A stretch of DNA of 11,109 nucleotides from a bacterium (GTDB lineage: Bacteria; ARS69), in assembly GCA_025774805.1 (NCBI GenBank), contig JALGZR010000127.1, positions 1-11,109 of the forward strand, in the 5' to 3' direction. The first letter of the stretch is position 1; every line of letters starts with the position of its first letter. The position numbers and the translations under genes were made by a program. The notes beneath the pieces are model-generated. The model was not told where the DNA came from and did no database searches. It saw only the letters and a program-made list of their open reading frames with translations. Below, one piece after another: positions 1 through 6,271 of this stretch.

Positions 1-598
1 TACGCCGTCCGCATCCGGGGTGATTTCCATCTGCCACTTGCGCTTGTTGTAGAAGACCCCGTCTCCCGGGAAGGGCCGCGTGTGGTCGATACATGCGCTC
101 GTAGAACAGCTCGAAGTCCGCGGCATCCCGCGTGAGCGCGACCTCGAGATCGCTCTCGCGGATGGCACGGAGTTCCTTCCGCAGAGACCGGGGGGCCTGA
201 GCCCAGCGCGCCTCCGGGTCGACGACCACCTCGCGCCCGAAGACGACCCATTCGGGAATCACGAACCAGCCGGCGTGACGGAAAGCTTTCGTGTACAGGC
301 GATTGATTTCGACCAGGGCCAGGTCCCACGAAGTGTCGGGCAGACGCACCGCTTTCGGGGTTGGCAGGACGAACGTCGATCCGAGCGCGCGGGACTCCGG
401 AACGCACCCGTACAGCTGCTCGACGAACGCCCGTCCGCGAAAGGCGTCACCGGCGTGGAGGACACGCAGCGTTCGTCCGGTCACGGCGTGCTCTCCCGTC
501 CAGAGCCGAACCGGTTGCCGTAGCCGGAGCAGAGCGAACACGGCGCGCTTGGCCGTCCACCGCACGCCCTCGAGTCTCGATCCGAACGCCGTTCTCAT
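1..598 (-). CDS. FemAB/GNAT-like acyltransferase of the polysaccharide operon (3' partial)
   Basis: This minus-strand frame is open from ATG at 598 to the window edge, so the C-terminus is missing. The start is supported by a GGAGG Shine-Dalgarno six bases upstream and by its position one base after the flippase stop (TGAgATG). The readable product has an N-terminal half with GWFVIPEW (residues 110-117), then SLRKELRAIRESDLEV (138-153) and DAADFELFYERMY (158-170). The last two resemble the 'R..LRR.R...LE...S.DPADF..FY..MY.P' block of FemAB-related GNAT proteins found in exopolysaccharide loci. Such proteins transfer acyl or aminoacyl groups to a glycan or peptidoglycan precursor; the substrate here is unknown. 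After about residue 169 (base 94) third-position GC collapses in this frame and rises in the frame shifted by one, so the last 90 bases probably belong to another frame (frameshift or assembly join). The family call is moderate; the existence of a gene is well supported. Confidence 0.6.
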   Translation of the reverse strand, partial: MRTAFGSRLEGVRWTAKRAVFALLRLRQPVRLWTGEHAVTGRTLRVLHAGDAFRGRAFVEQLYGCVPESRALGSTFVLPTPKAVRLPDTSWDLALVEINRLYTKAFRHAGWFVIPEWVVFGREVVVDPEARWAQAPRSLRKELRAIRESDLEVALTRDAADFELFYERMYRPHAALPGRRGLLQQAQVADGNHPGCGRR

Positions 599-599
599 C

Positions 600-2156
600 T
601 CAGCCCTCCGGCTTCGGCGGGACGAGGAGGCCGTGCCGCCGGTGCGCCTGCCAGAGCAGGCCCGTTCCGACCGCACCGATGCAGAGGCAGCGAGCGCCGG
701 TCCGGACGAGATCCGTCTCGAACGACCCGGCACCGGCGGGCAGGAGCATGACCACGGCGGCCACGGTCGCGGCGGTGACCACATACGGCCAAAGCAATCG
801 CATCAGAAACGAGCGCACCCGGGCGGCGGACATCCCCGAGCAGCACAGCGCGGCGGACAGGATCAAGACCGAGTAGAGGAGATAGGCCGCCGCCGTTCCG
901 CTCGCGGCGCCAACGAGCCCTTCTCCTCTCAGGAGAAGGGAGACGACCGCGACGCCGCCCGCGGCGACGGCGACCGCCGTCAGCGCGAGAAGGAGCTTCT
1001 GGCGATTCTGGGACACGAGAACGATCTGGGCGATTCGCGGGATCGCCATGAAGAAGAGGCTCGCGATCAGGATCTGCCCCGGGACGATTCCCTCCTCGTA
1101 CTCCGGCAGCAACCACCGGAGCGGCAGGTGCAGTCCGACGTAGAGCATGCCCAGGAGAGGACAGGAGAGGTATCCGATGAGCAACGTCGGTCTCACGAGG
1201 AAACGCTCGACTGTCCCTTCGGGCGCCGGCCCGCCCAGGCGCTCCATGAGGCGGGGATACAGAACGGTCGCCACGGCCTCGGGGAACATCGTCGTGGAGA
1301 TGACCAGATAGGACGGCAGGGCGTACACGCCGAGGCTCTCGTGAGGCAGCAGGCACCAGATCGCGATCTTGTCCACGTTCCAAAAGAGGATGCCGAGCCC
1401 ACCGGAGGCCATGATGGGGAAACCGACGCGGACGAGTCGGCGGAGGACGACGCCGTTCCACTCCGGGCGGGGAAAGGGGAACCCGCGGATCCCCGTACAC
1501 GAGATCGCCAAGACGTAGGAGAGGCAGAGCGCGACCAGGAAACCGGAAAGACCCGAGTGATCGGCAGCGACGACCCCGAACAGGGTGGATGCGCCGGCGA
1601 AGGCGATCATGATCCGACTCACGTTCGTGAACCGCTTCTCGGCCCGCAGCCTGAAATGGAGGTACCAATAGAATTGCCCCGCCAGGAAGACGGCGGCGAC
1701 GAGGCTCCACCCGTTCGCCGCGAAACCGGTCCACGATCCCGACCGGAGAGCGACGACCCCGACGATTCCGGCGGCTACCGTGGCCGCGACGATCAGACAG
1801 AGACCGAAGACGTTGCGCTCGATCGCCTCGACCTCTCCGAACCGCCGCCGACCCACCGCGAAGGGCACCTCGCGCAGCATGGCTTCGTGAACCCCGAGCT
1901 GCGCGTGGTGCAGGAGAAGCAACACGATCTTCATCTTCGTCCAGATCCCGTAGAGTCCCGGACCCAGGATGCCCGCCACCAGGAACCCGCGAATCAGGAA
2001 GAGGGCCTCGGAGAGGACCCGTCCCGCGGAGTAGTAGGAGAAGTGCGCCACGAGCGACTCTCGTGGATCGGCGGGTGGGCCCTCGGTCGCCGCGGGGAAC
2101 CGCTCGAGGGCGCGTGGGCTCCGCTCCGCGATCGGGGACGTCGGCGTCGTGGACAT
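600..2156 (-). CDS. Oligosaccharide flippase (Wzx/MATE-like polysaccharide transporter)
   Basis: This 518-residue polytopic membrane protein would move undecaprenyl-linked oligosaccharide units from the cytoplasmic to the periplasmic face of the inner membrane. After a hydrophilic N-terminal stretch of about 45 residues come many hydrophobic helices. The typical family start is visible: GRVLSEALFLIRGFLVAGILGPGLYG in pieces at residues 45-70, then QLGVHEAMLREVPFAVGRRR (86-105), the loop with the conserved 'lG...a..REip...G' pattern. Length fits the family (about 420-520). The ATG at 2156 sits one base after the corrected stop of the ligase gene (TGAgATG), with GGTGA six bases upstream as a likely ribosome site. 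The stop at 600 is again one base from the next ATG, so translation is probably coupled along the operon. The last helix is followed by a short basic tail ending KPEG. Substrate cannot be read from sequence. Confidence 0.88.
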   Translation of the reverse strand: MSTTPTSPIAERSPRALERFPAATEGPPADPRESLVAHFSYYSAGRVLSEALFLIRGFLVAGILGPGLYGIWTKMKIVLLLLHHAQLGVHEAMLREVPFAVGRRRFGEVEAIERNVFGLCLIVAATVAAGIVGVVALRSGSWTGFAANGWSLVAAVFLAGQFYWYLHFRLRAEKRFTNVSRIMIAFAGASTLFGVVAADHSGLSGFLVALCLSYVLAISCTGIRGFPFPRPEWNGVVLRRLVRVGFPIMASGGLGILFWNVDKIAIWCLLPHESLGVYALPSYLVISTTMFPEAVATVLYPRLMERLGGPAPEGTVERFLVRPTLLIGYLSCPLLGMLYVGLHLPLRWLLPEYEEGIVPGQILIASLFFMAIPRIAQIVLVSQNRQKLLLALTAVAVAAGGVAVVSLLLRGEGLVGAASGTAAAYLLYSVLILSAALCCSGMSAARVRSFLMRLLWPYVVTAATVAAVVMLLPAGAGSFETDLVRTGARCLCIGAVGTGLLWQAHRRHGLLVPPKPEG

Positions 2157-2157
2157 C

Positions 2158-3301
2158 TCAGGTCACCGTGGCGTCGCCGAGCTGGCATTCGACGACACGG
2201 AACTTCCGCCCCGGCACCGGGGCCAGTCGGTCGACCATCTCGATCTCGACCGCCGCGGCGCTCCCTACGATGGCGCGGACGGCGGCGTGGACGTCGGCCG
2301 GAACCGAGCCCCCGGCCATCGGGGAGACGAACGCAGTCGACGAGGCGACCTTCGACTCGCTTCAGCCGCGAGAACATCCGGCCGCAGGTGCAGGGGGGCC
2401 CCTCGTCGAAGACGCCGATGTCACCGGTCTCGTAGCGGAGAAACGGCATGGCGTGCAGATCGAGGTTCGTCATCACGAGGCGGTGCCGACCGTCGTCACC
2501 GAGTGGGGCCGGCTCGACGATCGTCGTGTCCTCGGCGATGTGGTAGCCGCCGCGCTCGGGGCACTCCCAGCCGACGACGCCCATCTCGATCATGCCGTAA
2601 ATGTCGAAGACCGGACATCCGAAGACGTCCCCCAGCCGTCGTCGCGTGTCGGAGTCGAGTGTCTCGGCGGTCGCCACGACCCCGCGGAGAGGTCGGAACC
2701 CGCCCCCGCGGGCGCTCAGCTCTTCCGCCAAGAGCCGCAGTGGGGTGACGCAGCCGTAGAGGACGTGCGGCGCGAAGCCCAGGAAAACCTCACGCAGCTC
2801 CTCGGGTGGGGCTTCGATGGAGACGTACCGCCAGCGGGGGCGTGACCAGGGTCGCTCGTTCCTCCGGGTGGTCGTGACGAGCATCAGCTTGCGACCGAGA
2901 CGGTATCCCGCGGTCTCGAGAGCTCTCAGGAAGAGCGCATCCCGAACCGAGCGGAACTGCTCGTCATAGAAGACCGTGAAGGGCTGGCCGGTCGAGCCGC
3001 TGCTCCGATGGGGTAGCAAGTCGTTCACGTCGCGGCGCTCGTCGAGCAGGGCCTCCGGGGGACAGGCCTGAAGCATGGCCTTCGTGGTCACCGGAAGGTA
3101 CCCGAGTTCTTCGGGGCCCACGATATCGTGGGCCGACACGCCGACACGCTTCAACAGGTCCCGGTAGTAGGGAACGTGCTCGGAGGCGGTGTGGATCAGC
3201 TCTCGGAGCTTTGCGGTCTGCAGCTCGCGGAGCTTGGCCCGGTCCCGCCACTGCCATGCCATCAAGTGGCGGTACGCCCCGTACGTCGCGGCCAGGCTCA
3301 C
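2158..3301 (-). CDS. PaaK/CapK-family AMP-forming ligase (phenylacetate-CoA ligase-like), frameshifted
   Basis: This is a member of the adenylate-forming PaaK/CapK family (COG1541), which activates a carboxylic acid with ATP. Copies inside capsule loci probably supply acyl groups for sugar decoration. Visible motifs are HVPYYRDLL (residues 42-50), the phosphate-binding SSGSTGQP (100-107), YGMIEMG (235-241), CPERGGYHI (247-255), RYETGD (289-294) and CTCGR (304-308). The start is GTG at 3301, overlapping the upstream TGA as GTGA, with GAAGAAGG seven bases before it. The uninterrupted frame runs to 1994, but after DGR (residue 330) it turns into Arg/Pro-rich nonsense. Removing one base at the C5 run 2309-2313 restores a sensible tail (ADVHAAVRAIVG, PVPGRKFRVVECQLG) ending at TGA 2158-2160, one base before the flippase ATG, giving 380 residues. 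I therefore take 2158 as the ancestral end. The break is either a sequencing error in the homopolymer or a real inactivation. Confidence 0.82.
2309..2313 (-). other. Frameshift site in ligase gene (C5 homopolymer)
   Basis: Reading on the minus strand, the coding frame of the PaaK/CapK gene is correct up to the G5 run (CCCCC on the plus strand). Downstream it is correct only in the frame that assumes one base fewer. The corrected frame ends with a TGA placed exactly as at the next gene junction (TGAgATG). The exact base cannot be fixed; the slip could lie a few codons to either side. Confidence 0.75.
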
Positions 3302-4566
3302 GGGAGCGCCTTCTTCGTCAGGATGCTACCCCCCTTTTCCTTCAAGAGCTCCGTTTGGCTCGAGGGGGCCGCTCGCGGAATCGAGACCGGCGGCTCGTCC
3401 TGACCGGTCAGGAGACGCACGGTGCAGATCCGAGTCGTCTCGGTCAGTTCCTTCAGTCTGTGCGGGATCCGGCGGCCCTCGCGCAGACCGCTCACGAGAA
3501 GGTCCGACAGATCCTCGACCCTGCGATTCCGGACGAAGTCCTCGATCGCCATGACGCGATCTTCCCGGTCGATGAGCCGGAAGAAGCCCTCGAACTTGAG
3601 GTTGTACGAGAGCCCCACGACCGGCGTCCCCATGGCCGCGGCCATGATCGTGGCGTGCATCCGGCCGCCGAGAAGGACGCTGAGGCGGCCGGACACCGCC
3701 TTGTAAGCGCGAGGCTCGGTGATGCGGGCGATGCACGGCCGGACCGTCTGCATCTTTCGTCCCACCTCTTCACAGATGCGGTCGTCTCCTTCGTGGGAGA
3801 CACCGTAGGTCGGGAGAAAGACGATGTGCGCCTTCCGCTCCTCGCGGACCCGGTCGAGAACTTCGGCGAGAAGCGAGGTCATCCGCGCACACGACTCCTG
3901 GCCGCGGACGCGCCGCAGGTGGTATTTCACGGCGTACTTGTGCGGGATCACCGTCGGATGGTGGTGAAACCAGCGGCGAACGGCGACCCCGATGACCGGG
4001 GACCCGTCGTCGGGGACTCCGACCGTCGCCAGAATGCGCGCCGCCACGGAATCCTCTGCGGGGGGGAGCAGCACTGCGGGATCGGGAACGAGCTGGACCG
4101 GCTTGGACGTGAGAGGCTGGGTCAACGCCTGCGCGAACTCGTCGCGCACCGAGAGCTCGTCGAAGCAGGAGAACGCCAACCGGGCGCACAGCCGGCTCAC
4201 GGACCAGTCCAGGGGACCGACACCGAGCGAGTAGCCGACCAGGCGGCGCGCGAAGAGGCGCACGAAGGCCAGGCGGACCGCCCAGTAGGGCATCTTGACG
4301 AGGCTGGCATCGTCGTGAAAGAGCCCGCCCCCTCCGCAGAGCACGAGGTCGCTCCGGCGGGCGGCCGTGGCGAGCTGAGCGATCCCGCGCCATCCCCGGG
4401 GAATGGTCTCGGCCGAGAAGTGCGCTTGATCCTCCTCCGGTCGGCCCGAGACGAGGGTGATGCGGACGTTCGGATCGCTTCTTCTCAGGGCCAGACAGGT
4501 CGAGAGAACGATCGCGCGATCGCCGACGTTCCCATCCGTGTCGCCCGCCAAGATCAATACGTTCAT
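3298..4566 (-). CDS. Polysaccharide pyruvyl transferase family protein
   Basis: This 422-residue cytoplasmic enzyme of the CsaB/WcaK-type family would transfer a pyruvyl ketal from phosphoenolpyruvate onto a sugar of a surface polysaccharide. The N-terminus carries the family's glycine-rich entry NVLILAGDTDGNVGDRAIV (residues 2-20). Next are LVLCGGGGLFHDD (74-86), the VGYSLGVGPL segment (110-119), a PDPAVLL strand (161-167), HIVFLPTY (247-254) and the signature GGRMHATIMAAAMGTPVVGL (300-319) followed by Y and KFEGFF. The ATG at 4566 is the natural start because the first strand begins immediately after it; the upstream ribosome site is weak (GGGA). Its stop overlaps the GTG of the ligase gene, so it is the first gene seen of the operon. 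The C-terminal 40 residues are basic and less typical. The acceptor sugar is unknown, and some family members have other activities. Confidence 0.87.
   Translation of the reverse strand: MNVLILAGDTDGNVGDRAIVLSTCLALRRSDPNVRITLVSGRPEEDQAHFSAETIPRGWRGIAQLATAARRSDLVLCGGGGLFHDDASLVKMPYWAVRLAFVRLFARRLVGYSLGVGPLDWSVSRLCARLAFSCFDELSVRDEFAQALTQPLTSKPVQLVPDPAVLLPPAEDSVAARILATVGVPDDGSPVIGVAVRRWFHHHPTVIPHKYAVKYHLRRVRGQESCARMTSLLAEVLDRVREERKAHIVFLPTYGVSHEGDDRICEEVGRKMQTVRPCIARITEPRAYKAVSGRLSVLLGGRMHATIMAAAMGTPVVGLSYNLKFEGFFRLIDREDRVMAIEDFVRNRRVEDLSDLLVSGLREGRRIPHRLKELTETTRICTVRLLTGQDEPPVSIPRAAPSSQTELLKEKGGSILTKKALP
3309..3316 (-). promoter_or_regulatory. Ribosome binding site deciding the GTG start of the ligase gene
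   Basis: GAAGAAGG on the minus strand lies seven bases before the GTG at 3301. It lies inside the 3' end of the pyruvyl transferase gene, so the ligase can be initiated independently as well as by coupling through the GTGA overlap. Confidence 0.6.
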
Positions 4567-4930
4567 GGACAGTCCCGGATGTGGGAGCCAAGGGATGCCG
4601 GCTCGTTTCCCAAAGCTCTTGCAGGACGCCTCGTTATCGTCTATCGGAGGCCTGTGCCTTGCCGTTGAGTGGGGTCAAGGAATCTGGACCCCGATACGAA
4701 GCGAGTGCGCGCTCGCGGTCGGCGGAGGAGATCTGAAACGGAACACTTCTGGAAAGCACTGCTCAAAGGTGGCCAAGGAAGCCAGCCGCTGTGCATGGGG
4801 CGCCACGTTTCGGGAGTCGTGCCGGTCGTCCGGAGCGGGGCACGGGCAGAGCAGGGCCGGGGTGGGACGGCGGAGGCAGAGACGACGTCCGTGACCGGCC
4901 TTTCCCGCCGATCGGGGCGTCCGGGCCGCC
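4567..4930. other. Gene-free stretch upstream of the polysaccharide operon
   Basis: These 364 bases separate the CPBP-like gene from the operon. The reading frames crossing it have no family likeness and are low-complexity Arg/Pro/Ser. They look like GC-driven open frames. It should hold the leader and promoter of the operon below 4566, but I see no convincing -35/-10 pair on the minus strand. The only clear structure is an inverted repeat (4671-4692). Confidence 0.6.
4671..4692. repeat. Perfect 6-bp inverted repeat (GGGGTC / GACCCC, 10-base loop)
   Basis: GGGGTC at 4671-4676 pairs with GACCCC at 4687-4692. It lies between the CPBP-like gene and the operon, on the leader side of the latter. 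No T-run follows on either strand, so an intrinsic terminator is not supported; an operator or RNA hairpin is possible, as is chance in GC-rich DNA. Confidence 0.3.
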
Positions 4931-5641
4931 TCAGGACGAGCGGGCGAGAATGATGGCGATCATCAGGATGTTCAGGACGACGTGTCCGGCGGACAGACCG
5001 AGAACGTTCCGCGTCTTCAGCGCCACCGCGTCCCCGAGCACCCCCAGCAGAACGAACAGAGCGATCGCCCCGACCCGGCCGTACGCCGCCGTCATGATCT
5101 CGATCTCGTAGGTGTGGCCGAAGAGCCAGAAGAAGTTCTGCATCAGGATCGCGAACCCCACCGACGAGTGCTCCACGAGCGCGAGCAGGACGAACCCGCG
5201 GGTGGCGATATCCGTACCCGCGACCACGAGACACATCGTCACGCCGAGCAGGATTTGCCTGCCGAGCCCGAGCGTCGGAATCGGGTGGTCCGAGATCGCG
5301 GGGCTATCGAGGGCGAGAATGAACGCCGTCCCCGCGACCGCATACACGCCGAAGCCTCCGAGCATCGAGAGACCCAGATTCCGGCGCGTCAGCCCCAGAT
5401 GCGCCGGCGAGAGTCCCATCCGCTTGGCGGCCCAGACGTACGGAAGGACGACGGTCCCCAGCACCTGGATCGTCGCCGCCGCGGCCGTGTGATCCACGGG
5501 CTCGGAGGGCAGCGGAATGCGCAGCGCCGTGATCGAAAACCACGTCAGGAAGATCCCCAGCCCGAAGATCCCGATGACCCCGGCCACCGCGTTGAGATCA
5601 CGGGACGTTCTCGCGATGTGGAAGGAGAGGGTGAGGGCCAT
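4931..5641 (-). CDS. CPBP/Abi-like intramembrane protein with degenerate active site
   Basis: This 236-residue, strongly hydrophobic protein has about seven or eight predicted membrane segments and is likely in the inner membrane. The C-terminal half follows the CPBP (CAAX protease / bacteriocin-processing, Abi) layout: a segment ending TDIATRGF (residues 143-150) where the family has EExxxRG, then NFFWLFGH (169-176) with the second-motif histidine, and GLSAGHVVLN (215-224) matching HxxxN. The two glutamates of the first motif are replaced by Thr143-Asp144, so proteolysis is doubtful although the Arg and both His remain. It may be a pseudo-protease or a relative with another role. The ATG at 5641 opens directly into the first helix region. 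No Shine-Dalgarno is seen, but an extended -10-like box lies close upstream. It is co-directional with the polysaccharide operon but 364 bases away, so co-transcription is unproven. Confidence 0.62.
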   Translation of the reverse strand: MALTLSFHIARTSRDLNAVAGVIGIFGLGIFLTWFSITALRIPLPSEPVDHTAAAATIQVLGTVVLPYVWAAKRMGLSPAHLGLTRRNLGLSMLGGFGVYAVAGTAFILALDSPAISDHPIPTLGLGRQILLGVTMCLVVAGTDIATRGFVLLALVEHSSVGFAILMQNFFWLFGHTYEIEIMTAAYGRVGAIALFVLLGVLGDAVALKTRNVLGLSAGHVVLNILMIAIILARSS

Positions 5642-5647
5642 CGGGGC

Positions 5648-5656
5648 AGGATAGCA
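5648..5656 (-). promoter_or_regulatory. Possible extended -10 box of the CPBP-like gene (leaderless?)
   Basis: TGCTATCCT on the minus strand fits the TGnTAnnnT extended -10 form, and ends six bases before the ATG at 5641. A start site about seven bases downstream would fall at the ATG itself, which agrees with the absence of a ribosome site. The -35 region is poor, and this match could be chance. Confidence 0.2.
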
Positions 5657-5902
5657 CAGGCAAGACCATCGGGAACGGCCACTGCACAGGACGGATGCCC
5701 AAGCCTGTGCGTGAGCGTCGGCTCCGCCATCGGTTCCCGGCGACCCGCCCCCACCCCGATGCCGGGCTCAACCGGTCCTCGCCGGCCCGCGATGCGATTT
5801 CCTTCTACGGGGCGGGCGGTCAAGACGTGCTCCGACGATTCGCCAAGCGCGGGTCTTGCGTCCGGCGTCCACATCCGCTGATCCGGTGGGTTGGTCTTTC
5901 CT

Positions 5903-6113
5903 CATGACGGGGTCGTCACATCCACGGAGCGCGGGACCGCCCCGCGGATGTCTTCGCTCCCGGCGGCGCCGAGTCGGTGTCGAGTCGCCGGAAGGCGCGG
6001 TCGGTGGGACCCCGCGTACATGGTGCCGGAGACGGACCGTTCGATCCCCCGCGACCTGGAGTTCCTCGTGCTCACCTGTCTCCGGAAGAACCCGCACACG
6101 CGGGCGCGTCGAT
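5903..6113 (+). pseudogene. Relic of a Ser/Thr protein kinase (multiple frameshifts, internal deletion)
   Basis: Plus-strand fragments of kinase motifs appear in three frames in the right order. HDGVV (from 5903) is followed in another frame by ARDRPADVFAPGG (from 5929), a degraded catalytic-loop-like stretch. ESPEGAVGGTPR (about 5982-6017) in a third frame reads on, after one missing base, into YMVPE (6017-6031), together giving the GTPxYMxPE activation segment. Then IPRDLEFLVLTCLRKNP (about 6044-6094) matches the C-lobe 'iP.dLe.ivlkCL.KdP..R' element. The 60-80 residues expected between them are absent. The last fragment has almost entirely G/C third positions, as in real coding DNA. No N-lobe is clearly recognisable. 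This is a dead kinase gene, perhaps related to the intact kinase to the right, though its sequence is of a different subtype. The activation-segment and C-lobe pieces are solid; the catalytic-loop piece is tentative. Confidence 0.55.
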
Positions 6114-6170
6114 TCCACCACGGAGGCATCCCAAGGAGGGATCTCTCCTCCCACGTTGGACTTTGCTCTA

Positions 6171-6210
6171 TTCCTGCCTATATTGACCGGTTCTTGCCCA
6201 TATTGACTCT
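6171..6210. repeat. Imperfect 20-bp tandem direct repeat containing ATATTGAC
   Basis: Two adjacent 20-base units, 6171-6190 and 6191-6210, agree at 15 of 20 positions and share the AT-rich core ATATTGAC. They stand out in GC-rich DNA, lie between the kinase relic and the 3' end of the DUF11 gene, and are not inside an intact gene. Spacing of 20 bp (about two helical turns) would suit paired protein binding. Confidence 0.45.
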
Positions 6211-6257
6211 GCCGTTCACGATTTCGTCATTCGTCTCGACCTGAGGCCCGGGTGCAC

Positions 6258-6271
6258 AAGGGGCTCCCCTT
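6258..6271. terminator. Short inverted repeat at the 3' end of the DUF11 gene (weak terminator candidate)
   Basis: AAGGGG at 6258-6263 and CCCCTT at 6266-6271 form a near-palindrome that overlaps the TAA stop at 6270-6272. The stem is at most five or six pairs with a tiny loop and no T-run follows, so termination is only a possibility. Confidence 0.2.

Noticed and set aside
595-1734. 379-residue open frame on the minus strand
   Set aside because: It is the flippase region in another frame, giving an Arg/Pro-rich sequence without membrane helices.
1994-2157. C-terminal extension of the ligase as read without correction
   Set aside because: The Arg/Pro/Ser-rich tail overlaps the flippase start and does not resemble the family; the one-base-shifted frame does.
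291-2435. 714-residue open frame on the plus strand
   Set aside because: It is the antisense of the flippase and ligase genes, is Arg/Asp/Glu/His-rich with no domain likeness, and is the usual GC-rich shadow.
3211-4668. 485-residue open frame on the plus strand
   Set aside because: It is antisense to the pyruvyl transferase gene, whose product has clear family motifs; the plus frame shows none.
4641-5234. 197-residue minus-strand frame crossing the gap before the polysaccharide operon
   Set aside because: It overlaps the CPBP-like gene in a different frame and shows no family features.
4982-5881. 299-residue open frame on the plus strand
   Set aside because: It is antisense to the CPBP-like gene, highly charged and low in complexity.
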